NCBI RefSeq assembly: GCF_000340885.1
Contig: NC_020292.1
Coordinates: forward strand, 1 to 64,000
Direction of reading: 5' to 3'
From: Clostridium saccharoperbutylacetonicum N1-4(HMT)
Lineage (GTDB): Bacteria > Bacillota > Clostridia > Clostridiales > Clostridiaceae
DNA length: 64,000 nucleotides
Shown here: in pieces, positions 26,177 to 36,018 of the stretch
Position numbering within the stretch: the stretch's first letter is position 1
Layout of the letters: each line of letters opens with the position of its first letter
Notes under the pieces: generated by a model
What the model was told of the DNA's origin: nothing
Database searches by the model: none
Seen by the model: only the letters and a program-made list of their open reading frames with translations
Program-made: the position numbers and the translations under genes

Positions 26177-27478
26177 GTGTCAATAAAACTTATAGTAAAA
26201 GGTTATAAGACTCATTATAATGATCACTTCCTCCTAGAAGGATTAGATAAACCTAATCAACATCCAATATCAGCTATAATAGGACTTCAAGATGCATTAG
26301 ATAGTAAATATATAAAGCCAATAGGTGGAATTCCTGGATCTGATTTAGCTGAGAAATATGTATCTCAAAGTGCATTAGATAATCAATCAGCAGTAATGCA
26401 GTCTTTATATGCAACTTGTAGGATTTTAATAGATAAAAATACAGACAATATATCTATAAATACCGCAGATATTAAGGTCAATGAAAATAATATATCTAAA
26501 ATTAACATAGAATTAAATGAAATAAGCAATAGATTAAATAAGGTTCCAGACAAGGATACTATTTTTAATGGAAGCAGCTCTATTCATCAGGAAAAATTTG
26601 TGGCTACAGATGATAATAAAGTATTTAAAGCTTCTATATTAGATACAGATTTAAGAGTGATAACACCAACCATAATTAAAGATAATGTATTGTATAAAGG
26701 AAATTATACTGTTGATTATCCAAATGATACAACTTTAGAAATAAAGTTTGAGGAAAATGGAACCTATTTAATTAACTATATTTCAGGGCCAGTTAGTGAA
26801 AGTGAATATGAGGTTATTTTAAATTATTTAAAAATCCTTGAAGATAGGATGCTTAAATATAGTTCTGGAAGCGTAGTAAAACCTGCTCATAATGTGCAAT
26901 ATGTTTATGATGAAACTAGCGGAAATATATTGCAAGAAATATATACAGGAAATATTAATAAAACTGTTAAATATGAGTACGATGGAAATGGCAATATATC
27001 TAAAAAAACAGTTATTCAGGATGATACTATTAAAACTGCAACTTATTCCTATGATGATAAGAGTAATCTTATAGGTATTGATGATACAGGAACTGACATT
27101 CCAATAGATGGGACAAGAGCTAAAAGCTTTACTTGTACTTTAACTTATGATGAAAATAGTAATATTATAAAGGAAGTTTATGCAGGTGACATAAATAAAA
27201 CAGTTGAATATACCTACAATAGCTATTCAGATGTCTTAACAAAAACTGTTACAGAAGATGGTACAACTAAAAGTGCAAAGTATATTTATGATGAAAATAG
27301 AAAGCTTATAAATATAATTGATAATGGTACTGAAGCTGTAGCAATCGTTTTTTCAGATTCAAATGGGTCTGGTTCAAATACTGGCGGAAATTCAGGAGAA
27401 GGATCCAGTGATTTTGAGCCAATTGCAAAAGCAGATATTGATTTAATATTTAATACGATTTTTAAGGAGCTGGTATAA
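26177..27478 (+). CDS. tail-fibre protein with YD (RHS-type) repeats
   Basis: 433 aa, GTG start eight bases after AGGAGGT; the ATG at 26170 is in another frame with an early stop. The N-terminal part has HPISAIIGLQDALDSKYI, a motif I know from many Firmicute phage tail fibres. A coiled-coil stretch follows at about 75-125 (NISINTADIKVNENNISKIN). Residues 240-385 contain two ~79-residue units with YD-repeat motifs (YVYDETSGNILQEIYTGNIN, YEYDGNGNISKKTV, YSYDDKSNLIGI). The end is Gly/Ser-rich plus a short helix. Likely trimeric tail fibre. Confidence 0.7.
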   Translation: MSIKLIVKGYKTHYNDHFLLEGLDKPNQHPISAIIGLQDALDSKYIKPIGGIPGSDLAEKYVSQSALDNQSAVMQSLYATCRILIDKNTDNISINTADIKVNENNISKINIELNEISNRLNKVPDKDTIFNGSSSIHQEKFVATDDNKVFKASILDTDLRVITPTIIKDNVLYKGNYTVDYPNDTTLEIKFEENGTYLINYISGPVSESEYEVILNYLKILEDRMLKYSSGSVVKPAHNVQYVYDETSGNILQEIYTGNINKTVKYEYDGNGNISKKTVIQDDTIKTATYSYDDKSNLIGIDDTGTDIPIDGTRAKSFTCTLTYDENSNIIKEVYAGDINKTVEYTYNSYSDVLTKTVTEDGTTKSAKYIYDENRKLINIIDNGTEAVAIVFSDSNGSGSNTGGNSGEGSSDFEPIAKADIDLIFNTIFKELV

Positions 27479-27481
27479 AGA

Positions 27482-30280
27482 ATGAGTGGATTCAATGTAG
27501 AAACCTATGAAATATTCAGAAAGAAAAATAGTATAGCTAATGAGGGAAACTATGATAATCTGTCAAATAGAGTAGCAGTATTAGAAAATAACTTAATGAG
27601 CATAAACAGCACCTTTACTTATGATTTTGATAATGATGACTACATAGATTTATATAAATCTACTGTAACTATGACTTCAAATGGCATTATACCAAAGCAG
27701 TATTTAAATAAAACCTTCATAAATTTTAATGAAGATGATGATTATGTAGATTATGATAATTCTACTCATATCAATTGGGATCAAATAAAAAAGGAAATTG
27801 CTATTGATGATGATTCCACATTAACAGGTACCTTAATGTTAAAAGAAATTAATGTTAATAGTGCTGTAGGAATGAAGTTTGATTGTGATTACAAGAATAA
27901 AGATACAATTTCAGCATTGCTGCCACAGGATTTAATAAATGGAAACCTATGGTTTGTTTCTGAAGTAGATAACTATGGAAGGTTATGGGTATTAAGCTGT
28001 CAGCAATTTGATTATGGTACAGCTAATAATATAAATTTTGTTATTTACAACAAAGATATGTCAGTTTATAAAAGTTATACATTGCCTAACAAAGCCTTGT
28101 TTAATGACAATGATACAGCAGCACAATATCCTGTATTTAATTCAGCAAGAATTAAGTTTACAGATGAAAATGTTGCTGTAGTTGTAACAAGAACTATACC
28201 AACTTTTAAAGATGGTGGACATGTTGAACAAAATAGTAATGCAACCTTTACTGATTATGTTACTTTATTAAATGAGATTGGTAATTATAATAAATTGGGT
28301 TCTTATTCCGGATACTATATATATAATGCGTCTCAATATATACATGTTCTTTGTGGAAGTACGCCTGCAGAAATAGAGCTTGGAAAAGATTTTATTTTTG
28401 TAATGCCGGGTTCTTATAAGTGTTATATGAGTGATAATGCAAGCTATTTAAATTACAGAAATAGAAATTTTATTGGATATGAAATAACAGGTTCTTTAAC
28501 GGATTTGACAAATGTAAGATTAATTAAAAATGCTTTTAAAAATTCATTTCCTAGAATTACAGGTTGGGAACCTGGTGGATCAAGATACACAGTTTTTAGA
28601 AATTCAAATGTAGTTTATGTTAATGACTTTTTTCATACTTTTGGTGCAAGTAAGGAGCTTATGGGATCACCTTCTTGTACTGACGCAAACATTTCCAATT
28701 CTATAAATCAAATTTATTCCCTTCAATGTGGTATAAATACAGAAACCAAGTCTTTCAGTTGTGAAACTTTAGCAACTGATATGAATTTTGTTCCTCTTTC
28801 TTGTACAAGCAATGATGTAGTAACTTACAGTCATAATGGCTTTAATGGTATTTATTATGCTTCTAATGGAAGGCTGTATATATTTGGAAACAGTCCTTTA
28901 AACAGTAAAGATGGTTTATTAAATTGCTATACTGTTGATTGGAGTAGCAGAAAAAAAGGAAGTTTGGTTGTAAATAATGTATTTTCAAAGAAAGTGCAGC
29001 TAGAAACCTGTAGTTTTGCCGAAAGTGAATTTAATGTTTATGATAACCTGCCAAATAGTAATTCCTCAACCTTTATGAAAATTATAGAGCATAAGAATAA
29101 ACTTCATTTATTCTTTATGGCTCCACAATCAGATACCATTAGAAGATTATGTTTAAAATATATGAGCTTTGACTATGATTTAACCCTTATAGCTGAGGAA
29201 ACTATTATTTATGCACAGGAAAGCGATAGTAAAAAATTACAAGATTTTAATGTATCAATATTTAATGATGAACTTTTGGTGTTGTATTCAGTTGGAGATA
29301 GAACTGATCCTAGAGAAAATAATCAATACAGTCAGCTTTATGCTGTAAAAATAGGTTACGTAACTTCAACTGTTAAATTTTATTATTTAGATGATGCAAA
29401 AAGAGTATGGACAAACATAAACAGCGGGGATGAAGTTAAGTTTGTAAGTCCAGTATCTGAAGTTTATATGAAAGCTGTTTTAGAATCTGACACTTATGAT
29501 TGCTCTCCAACAATAAATAATATAACAATACAAACCTGGAATAATAATAATGGTGTATCAAGACAATCAGAGTATTATTCAAAGAGAATTGAAGAAGTTC
29601 AAGATGATGGTAAAGGTGTCTTGAGTGCAGATTATGAAGCAAATGATGGAGTTATAGATTGGTTTGTAAGCTATGATGGAGGACAAATTTATAATAAGAT
29701 AAATTTAAATGAAGAATTTGTATTTACCCATTTAGATGCACCAGATTTCAGAGTTAAAGCAGTAATGAGCGTTACAGATAATGCTAAAAAGCTGCCTATT
29801 ATTCATAGTTATACATTAAAGACAAATTCTTTAGTCTTACATTCAGATTTAGAGGAAATACAAATAAATTTAATAAAGACAAATTTCAAAATAGATACTT
29901 ATACAAGGGCATCTAAAAATGGATTAATGAAAATGACCATAGATACTTTATCAGATGAAAACTTTATTGATCAGAAAAATAGTAAATATACTTTCTATAA
30001 TTCTTATGGATATGCAGGTGGAAATTATCTTCAAACAAAGCCAGAGGAAGTAAATGAAAAAGTAAGGAGCATATTATTATCAGTTGATGAAATATGCGAA
30101 AATCCTAATAGCAAAATAATTTATTATGCATCAGCAGATGGTGGACTAAACTTTAAAGAAATAAAACCAAATGTTAAAACTCAGCTTACAAATGTAAATA
30201 CAGAGAAGGATCAAATTGTTATGAAAGCTGTATTTTATGAAGGTGCTAAATTAAATGCATGGGGATGGGCATGGGATTAA
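27482..30280 (+). CDS. large tail fibre or baseplate-associated protein
   Basis: 932 aa, ATG 11 bases after AAGGAG, which lies in the end of the previous gene. The N-terminus has two acidic FxxDDDYxD-type units (FDNDDYIDLYKSTVTM; FNEDDDYVDYDNSTHINWD). The middle is beta-propeller-like, with many Trp/Tyr and short strands. Three C-terminal modules share a pattern of (W/Y)-(T/F/Y)-x(3)-(S/D)-G-(G/D)-x(6,8)-N ... R/M-K-A-V (about 640-700, 715-785, 870-932). No enzyme motif seen. Probably a host-recognition protein; family not recognised. Confidence 0.55.
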   Translation: MSGFNVETYEIFRKKNSIANEGNYDNLSNRVAVLENNLMSINSTFTYDFDNDDYIDLYKSTVTMTSNGIIPKQYLNKTFINFNEDDDYVDYDNSTHINWDQIKKEIAIDDDSTLTGTLMLKEINVNSAVGMKFDCDYKNKDTISALLPQDLINGNLWFVSEVDNYGRLWVLSCQQFDYGTANNINFVIYNKDMSVYKSYTLPNKALFNDNDTAAQYPVFNSARIKFTDENVAVVVTRTIPTFKDGGHVEQNSNATFTDYVTLLNEIGNYNKLGSYSGYYIYNASQYIHVLCGSTPAEIELGKDFIFVMPGSYKCYMSDNASYLNYRNRNFIGYEITGSLTDLTNVRLIKNAFKNSFPRITGWEPGGSRYTVFRNSNVVYVNDFFHTFGASKELMGSPSCTDANISNSINQIYSLQCGINTETKSFSCETLATDMNFVPLSCTSNDVVTYSHNGFNGIYYASNGRLYIFGNSPLNSKDGLLNCYTVDWSSRKKGSLVVNNVFSKKVQLETCSFAESEFNVYDNLPNSNSSTFMKIIEHKNKLHLFFMAPQSDTIRRLCLKYMSFDYDLTLIAEETIIYAQESDSKKLQDFNVSIFNDELLVLYSVGDRTDPRENNQYSQLYAVKIGYVTSTVKFYYLDDAKRVWTNINSGDEVKFVSPVSEVYMKAVLESDTYDCSPTINNITIQTWNNNNGVSRQSEYYSKRIEEVQDDGKGVLSADYEANDGVIDWFVSYDGGQIYNKINLNEEFVFTHLDAPDFRVKAVMSVTDNAKKLPIIHSYTLKTNSLVLHSDLEEIQINLIKTNFKIDTYTRASKNGLMKMTIDTLSDENFIDQKNSKYTFYNSYGYAGGNYLQTKPEEVNEKVRSILLSVDEICENPNSKIIYYASADGGLNFKEIKPNVKTQLTNVNTEKDQIVMKAVFYEGAKLNAWGWAWD

Positions 30281-30352
30281 AACATATTAAAGAAATCCTA
30301 ATAGTATTCTTGCTAAATTTAAGAAGAAATCAATGGAAGGGGGGAAGGAGCT

Positions 30353-31927
30353 ATGGCTGAAAAAGCAAATAGTTATTATGGGAAAAAAATATTTTTGCTT
30401 GGGACAGCTGATTTCGGACCGGTAAACCTGCCTATAAAGGTTTCATCAGCTAATCATGTGAAAAATGTATTTGGCGAAAAGGGAAGTCTTTTGGATGCTT
30501 TTAGAGTCATTAAAGAAAGTGATCTTGAATGTGAAGTATTTATGGTTAAAGTAACTGGGAAACATTCAGAATTATACTTAAATATAAATTTGCCAAATAG
30601 TGAAATAGAAGAAAATGGCTTATATTTCAAAGCCCAATATGCAAATGAAATCTATAATGATGTACAAATTATCATTCGTGAAGATGCTCTTTATATAAAT
30701 TATCCAACAGATGCCCTTGGAAATTATTATCTCCAATATAAGTATAATGAAACTGATGAAAATGGTAACGATATTCGAAATGAAGCTGGAAATTTAATTT
30801 ATAAAACCTTGTATAATTTAGTAGAGGAAATAAATGAAGACACAAGGCTTATGAATAGTGCAGTATACTGCTATTTATCTTGTGATCCAAAGACAATGGC
30901 TAATACTTCATTACTTGGAGTGAATGAACAAAGCAACACCTTAAAGGGTGGCAACAGCGGAATATATTATAACAAAAATATGATCTACAATTGTTTGAGT
31001 GATACTTATAACATATTAGAAGGTATGAAAATAGATATAATAATCCCTGTAGATTGCTATTATGATGATACTTTTACTGATGATACTGATGCTCTTGAAA
31101 AATATTTTGATTTAGAAAGAGAATATATTACCCTTAAAGATGCGGATACCAGTGAATATTTAAGTTACTATAATCAACTTTTGGAGTTTTTAAGAAGGCA
31201 GCTTAGGTTTGGATGTGTTACTCATGGAATTATGGGGATGAATCCAAACGGAAAGGTATTCTTGGATCAAGATGAATATTATTTAAAGTTGCAGTATTTA
31301 AAGAAATTAAATAATAAAAATAGCTTTTATGATAAATATAGACAATTAATAAGCATATGTGTGGGAGATATATATACCACATATGGAACAAGAGTATATA
31401 ATTCTTATATTTTATATGCCACATTAATTGCAAGTATTCAGGTAATAGAAAATACTACTAATAAACCACTTCCAAAGTCCTTTACAGTTTACAATGATTT
31501 TGATAATATGAGCCTGTCTAAAATAAGAGAACTTGGATTTACTGCCTTTAGATATAGTGCATTAAAAAGAACAGTAGTTGTTTCAAGCGGAGTAACTGCA
31601 AGTGATGATATAAACTTTAAATATTTATGTAATATAAGAATGTGTCAGCTTGTAATGATTAGGGTTAATGATCTTTTATCTAAATATATTGGAGAAGATA
31701 TTAATTATCTAATTAAAACTAAAAAAATACAAAGTGAGCTTTTAGATTTACTAGAGTATTTGATTGGTAAAAACATATTAAGGGGCTTTTCAATTAACAG
31801 TATAACAATTCCAGAAAAGGGGCATTTGCTGCTGGATTTATCTTTTAAAACAGTATATATGACAGAGAGTATTAGAGCTTATGCAGGTCTTGCAGCTTAT
31901 ACAAGAGGAAGTGTAGAAAATGATTGA
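30353..31927 (+). CDS. tail-sheath-like protein, divergent paralogue
   Basis: 524 aa, ATG after GGGGGAAGGAG. The N-terminal block KKIFLLGTADFGPVNLPIKV ... NVFGEKGSLLDAFRVIKE ... CEVFMVKVTG parallels the same block of the main sheath at 32667 (LLLLGTAVDGPIMEPVAV ... LIFGSD ... DIRLMRISG). Residues 225-300 have the DIIIPVDCYYDD element of the sheath core, and the C-terminus (ITIPEKGHLLLDLSFKTVYM) fits the sheath C-terminal strand region. It lacks the large inserted domains of its neighbour. It may form the sheath-baseplate ring or an inner sheath; it may not be contractile itself. Confidence 0.6.
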   Translation: MAEKANSYYGKKIFLLGTADFGPVNLPIKVSSANHVKNVFGEKGSLLDAFRVIKESDLECEVFMVKVTGKHSELYLNINLPNSEIEENGLYFKAQYANEIYNDVQIIIREDALYINYPTDALGNYYLQYKYNETDENGNDIRNEAGNLIYKTLYNLVEEINEDTRLMNSAVYCYLSCDPKTMANTSLLGVNEQSNTLKGGNSGIYYNKNMIYNCLSDTYNILEGMKIDIIIPVDCYYDDTFTDDTDALEKYFDLEREYITLKDADTSEYLSYYNQLLEFLRRQLRFGCVTHGIMGMNPNGKVFLDQDEYYLKLQYLKKLNNKNSFYDKYRQLISICVGDIYTTYGTRVYNSYILYATLIASIQVIENTTNKPLPKSFTVYNDFDNMSLSKIRELGFTAFRYSALKRTVVVSSGVTASDDINFKYLCNIRMCQLVMIRVNDLLSKYIGEDINYLIKTKKIQSELLDLLEYLIGKNILRGFSINSITIPEKGHLLLDLSFKTVYMTESIRAYAGLAAYTRGSVEND

Positions 31928-32666
31928 TAATGATGAAATTTTTAATGATGTTATAGATAAATATTTTGATTCGAAAAGCAAAATAGGTGTTACAAAAGGA
32001 GATAAACAAACAGTAATTAATGAACAGATACCTGAAGATTTGACCTCAACAAGATTGTCTGCTGAAGGGAATATTAAAACAATTGATGAATTCGGCCAAT
32101 TGTTAAGTAATATGTTAAATACAGCCTGGGGCAATGATTGGGGAAAAATTACTTCAGATATTGATAAACTAAATATTACAATGCCTTTAATAATCTATTC
32201 AACTAATCTCAGAGAAATAACAACAGGCTCAAACATAAAGCCTAAGCAGACAGAGACAATAAAGGAAGTTGTAGACGGCAAAGCTACTGGTGATGCGTTT
32301 ATAGTTTACAGACAGTCTTTTGACTGCATAGTCGAATTCAACTTTTGCTGTGATAAAGCAAAAGACTCAAGAGATCTCATGAATAGATTTGAAGAGACTA
32401 TGCTGACATTTACCGGCTATTTAAAAAAGAATGGAGTTAGGGAAATTTATTTTATTAAAGAAGTTCCAGCTCAAAATAGTCTAAATTATATGAGCAGCAT
32501 ACCTATGACATGTTTACATTATTTCCTTCGATTAGAAAGAAATAATACAGTAAGAGTGAGTACTATTAAAAGGATTGAAGACAAAATATATCTTGAAAGT
32601 ACCCTCGCATCAGAAAAAAAATCTGATGTTATACAAAATAATATAACCTATAAGGGGGATATTTAA
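31920..32666 (+). CDS. tail terminator/completion-like protein
   Basis: 248 aa, overlapping the preceding gene by 8 bp. The central 130 residues are alpha/beta with a long strand pattern (FIVYRQSFDCIVEFNFCCDK, then a helix DLMNRFEETMLTFTGYLKK), like tail terminator proteins that cap the tube. It sits between two sheath-like genes. No sequence motif is decisive. Confidence 0.4.
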   Translation: MIDNDEIFNDVIDKYFDSKSKIGVTKGDKQTVINEQIPEDLTSTRLSAEGNIKTIDEFGQLLSNMLNTAWGNDWGKITSDIDKLNITMPLIIYSTNLREITTGSNIKPKQTETIKEVVDGKATGDAFIVYRQSFDCIVEFNFCCDKAKDSRDLMNRFEETMLTFTGYLKKNGVREIYFIKEVPAQNSLNYMSSIPMTCLHYFLRLERNNTVRVSTIKRIEDKIYLESTLASEKKSDVIQNNITYKGDI

Positions 32667-35003
32667 ATGGCAACAAGCTTAGGAAATTTATATCCAAATT
32701 TACCTGGAATGCTAATCGAATTTAAGGATGGTGGATCTGCACTTAGATTTGAAAAAACAGATGCATCTACAGACAGTTTACTTCTTCTAGGAACTGCTGT
32801 TGATGGTCCAATAATGGAACCAGTAGCAGTAGATTATAAATCAGCTGAATTAATATTTGGTTCTGACACAGATTCAAATAATGTTCCAAATGGAGCAACA
32901 CTCGTGCATGCCTTTAAGCAAGCATATGAGGCAGGATGCAGAGATATAAGATTAATGAGAATATCAGGCTCAAAAGCATCAACAGTTATACAAACTACTA
33001 GCGACTCAGTTACTAATACAAAAAGAATTGATGAAAATGAGATTGCTTATATTTCAGGAAATGATGCAACAGAAATAAGCTTACCAATAACAGCTGGTAC
33101 AGCTTATGACAAAACTAGTTTAGAAGTATATGCAAAAGGTAGAAAAGTTGACGCTACTGCTTACACCTTGGATGACGCAAATAAAAAATTAAAATTAAAT
33201 GCAAATGCATGTGATGCTGGAGCTTCTCTTGAAGTTAAGTACAAGGAAGTTAAAACTAATGCAAATACTGAAACTGTAACAGTTGAAGCTTTATCAAGTA
33301 TTAAAAATGGCGTAGTATTAAGTAATAATGCTGATAAAATTGTCAGTGTAGCTAAAGCAGATGCTTCAAGTGTAACTTTATACAATTTAGATGGTGATAA
33401 AACTACTATTATAATTAGTGATACATCAGTAAAGGTTGGAGATGCTATAACAGTTCAATATGAAAGTTATACTTATGCAAGACATGATGTTAGAGCCACA
33501 GCTGCTACAAGCTTACAAGTAGTTGCTTTAAAAAATACAGCTGCCACAGGTTCAGAACCAGTATTATACATAGATAATGCAAAGGTTCTTGATCCTTCTG
33601 CTTATTCTTTTGATGCAGCAACAAATACTATAAAAATAATTAAAGAAAACTTTAAAATGAACCAAACAATTTCTGTAAGTTACTTTGTTCAAACTACAGC
33701 TAGCGTTAATTCTTCAATTAAAATTCAATCAATTTTTGGTGGAGAAATATATAACGAAGGAATTGTTGAAGTAAAAGATTTAATAAATTCAGATGGAAGT
33801 GTAATGGGGAAAAAAGTTATTATAACTAAACCTGAAAGCAAACAAACTTTATCAGAAGCACCTCAAGTATATACTTCAATTGATTATCCGACTTTTGGAT
33901 TATTAGCAGAAGCAATTACTGCTAATAATAATATATATGAAGCATATACAGAAGATGAAAATGAATTAACTGCTAATTTAGTAGCCTCAAGTTCATATTT
34001 ATCAAATGGTGAAGATGGAACAGATTTAACTGCAGATGAATTATTTGAAGCTTTATCTGGTAAGAGAGATGGAAATGGATTTATTTTAGCTCAAGGAGCA
34101 TATCAAATTCTTGAAAATTATCAAGTTGACCAAATTGTTCCAGTTGGCGTATATGCAGATGATAAATTAAGTGATAAAAATGCTAACTTTGCATATGAAT
34201 TAGCTTTATATTGTGCAATATCATCTTACAGAAATAAAACAACAATAGGTGCAATACCTATGAAGCCAATTAAGGATACAACCTTAGCTAATATTCAAAA
34301 ATATGCTAAGTATCTTGCAACATATGATAACACTTATTACATGTTAGATGAAGCTGGTTCTCCAATTAAGGATAGCGAAGGTAATAAATTTGATCTTGGT
34401 AAGTATATATCTGTTGTAGCAGGACCAAAGGTTTTGTTTAATCATTCAGTAAATGCTTTAAGAGAAGGAAATGCAGCAGTAATGTATATGGCATATACAT
34501 CTACTCTAGCTTCTAAATCTGCACCTACTAACAAGAAAATGCTTGGTACTACAGGTCTTAAATTTAACTTCTCTAACAGTCAATTAAATGACATTATAGG
34601 AAATAGAATGGTTGCATTCCAATTGAAGTATTTAGAATCTGGAAATGCATCAACAGGAGCATATGTAGTTGATGCACCAACAGCTGCAGCTAAAAACAGT
34701 GATTATGCAAGATTATCAACTGTAAGAGTAATAAGAGATGTTGCAGATGCTATGAGAGAAGTAGCAGATCCATATATTGGTGAAGCTAACACTATAGAAA
34801 AGAGAAATGCTTTATCAGCAGCAATAGCTAAGAGATTAGATTTACTTGTACAAAATGGAGTAATCCAAAAATACTCTTACAGCCTTGTAGCAACAGCTAA
34901 ACAAGAAGTATTAGGTGAAGCAAGTCTTGAACTTGGAATTGTTCCACCACAAGAATTAAGAAAGATTACTACAGTAATAGGTCTTACTAGCTCACAAGCT
35001 TAA
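32667..35003 (+). CDS. major contractile tail sheath protein
   Basis: 778 aa, ATG behind AAGGGGGAT. The N-terminus (LGNLYPNLPGMLIEFKDGG; LLLLGTAVDGPIMEPVAV) and the C-terminal 110 residues (TVRVIRDVADAMREVADPYI ... KRLDLLVQNGVIQKYS ... LGEASLELGIVPPQELRKI) match the conserved domains of phage sheaths. Residues 130-370 are extra beta domains, each of about 85-95 aa with Y-x(3)-(D/K)-x(2)-N-x(2)-L/I-K, presumably exposed on the sheath surface. The usual length is about 450-660 aa, so this is a decorated sheath. Tube gene follows directly. Codon use looks highly optimised, as expected for an abundant protein. Confidence 0.88.
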   Translation: MATSLGNLYPNLPGMLIEFKDGGSALRFEKTDASTDSLLLLGTAVDGPIMEPVAVDYKSAELIFGSDTDSNNVPNGATLVHAFKQAYEAGCRDIRLMRISGSKASTVIQTTSDSVTNTKRIDENEIAYISGNDATEISLPITAGTAYDKTSLEVYAKGRKVDATAYTLDDANKKLKLNANACDAGASLEVKYKEVKTNANTETVTVEALSSIKNGVVLSNNADKIVSVAKADASSVTLYNLDGDKTTIIISDTSVKVGDAITVQYESYTYARHDVRATAATSLQVVALKNTAATGSEPVLYIDNAKVLDPSAYSFDAATNTIKIIKENFKMNQTISVSYFVQTTASVNSSIKIQSIFGGEIYNEGIVEVKDLINSDGSVMGKKVIITKPESKQTLSEAPQVYTSIDYPTFGLLAEAITANNNIYEAYTEDENELTANLVASSSYLSNGEDGTDLTADELFEALSGKRDGNGFILAQGAYQILENYQVDQIVPVGVYADDKLSDKNANFAYELALYCAISSYRNKTTIGAIPMKPIKDTTLANIQKYAKYLATYDNTYYMLDEAGSPIKDSEGNKFDLGKYISVVAGPKVLFNHSVNALREGNAAVMYMAYTSTLASKSAPTNKKMLGTTGLKFNFSNSQLNDIIGNRMVAFQLKYLESGNASTGAYVVDAPTAAAKNSDYARLSTVRVIRDVADAMREVADPYIGEANTIEKRNALSAAIAKRLDLLVQNGVIQKYSYSLVATAKQEVLGEASLELGIVPPQELRKITTVIGLTSSQA

Positions 35004-35069
35004 TAAAAGCTAAAAGCAAGGGGAGGTAATCCCTCCTCCTAAAGTAAATAGAAAAATGAGGTATGATAT

Positions 35070-35882
35070 ATGTCAAGTCCAAACATAAGCACAATGACAT
35101 CATTTAGCGGAGCTGATTTAGTAGTAAGTTTTGCTAACCAAGTTGTAGGAGAACTACAACAAATTTCATGGGCTATTGAAAGAGAAAAAGCTCCAGTATT
35201 TACACTTGGAAGCTCAGATGCAAGAAGTTTTTCAAGAGGTAAACGTGGTATTGCAGGAAGTTTAGTATTTGCTGTATTTGATGAAGACAGCCTAGTAAAT
35301 GCTCTTAAGAGAGTATGGGATAAAATAAGTCCTGCAGCTATGTTTACAGCAGCTGGAAATGTATCTGTAAATAATACAGAAAACTTTTTAAATGCAGTTG
35401 ATATGCTAAGATGGAATATCACAGCAGAAGAAGCAATCAAAAATAATTTTGGTGGAGCCAATGGAAGCAGTGATTTTGGATATACTGGTACATCAAAAAT
35501 TCAAGCAACTACAGTAAAAGGTTCTAATTCTAAACCAACATTAGACAGTAATAATGAAGTTTCAGGATGGACAGATTCAGAAACTAATGTAAGAGTGCCA
35601 GCTGGATTTTCTCCAATCAGAGGACAAAATGTATTATATGCTGATACATTACCTCCATTTGATGTAACTTTAACTTTTGGTAATGAATATGGTCAATGTG
35701 CATTCCAAAAGATCTATGATGTAGACATCTTAAATGAAAGCTCTGGTGCATCAGTAGATACTACAGTAATGTCTAGACAATTAACTTATATTGCTAGAAG
35801 AATTTCACCACTTGTTAAAGGTGTATATTTTAGAGATGAAAACGGTACTGTTTCAGGACAATCTGTTGTTAAAGTTTCTTAA
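35070..35882 (+). CDS. tail tube protein
   Basis: 270 aa, ATG eight bases after GAGGT. The N-terminal half reads GADLVVSFANQVVGELQQIS ... REKAPVFTLGSSDARSFSRGKRGIAGSLVF; the C-terminal half has PPFDVTLTFGNEYGQCAFQK and YIARRISPL. This pattern is typical of tubes of contractile tails. A Ser/Gly/Asn-rich insertion lies at about 130-185. It directly follows the sheath and is followed by a strong terminator, so sheath and tube end one transcript. It forms the rigid inner tube through which material is ejected. Confidence 0.8.
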   Translation: MSSPNISTMTSFSGADLVVSFANQVVGELQQISWAIEREKAPVFTLGSSDARSFSRGKRGIAGSLVFAVFDEDSLVNALKRVWDKISPAAMFTAAGNVSVNNTENFLNAVDMLRWNITAEEAIKNNFGGANGSSDFGYTGTSKIQATTVKGSNSKPTLDSNNEVSGWTDSETNVRVPAGFSPIRGQNVLYADTLPPFDVTLTFGNEYGQCAFQKIYDVDILNESSGASVDTTVMSRQLTYIARRISPLVKGVYFRDENGTVSGQSVVKVS

Positions 35883-35902
35883 GAAAAGTATTAAGGTACA
35901 AT

Positions 35903-35944
35903 AAAGAAAATAATAGATAAATATCTTTATAGATTATTTTCTTT
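35903..35944 (+). other. 12-bp inverted repeat after the tube gene
   Basis: AAAGAAAATAAT (35903-35914) and ATTATTTTCTTT (35933-35944) pair perfectly around an 18-nt loop. It stands 11 bp before the terminator and may stabilise the sheath/tube mRNA 3' end. Confidence 0.5.
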
Positions 35945-35955
35945 CTGGTGCTTAA

Positions 35956-35984
35956 AAAGATTGGCTCCTAGCCAATCTTTTTTT
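35956..35984 (+). terminator. strong intrinsic terminator after sheath and tube genes
   Basis: AAAGATTGGCT and AGCCAATCTTT form an 11-bp perfect stem with a three-base loop (CCT), followed by TTTT. It separates the highly expressed sheath/tube genes from the tube-like accessory genes. Confidence 0.9.
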
Positions 35985-36018
35985 AGTAAGGCATATAATT
36001 AAGAGAAAAAGGAGATAG

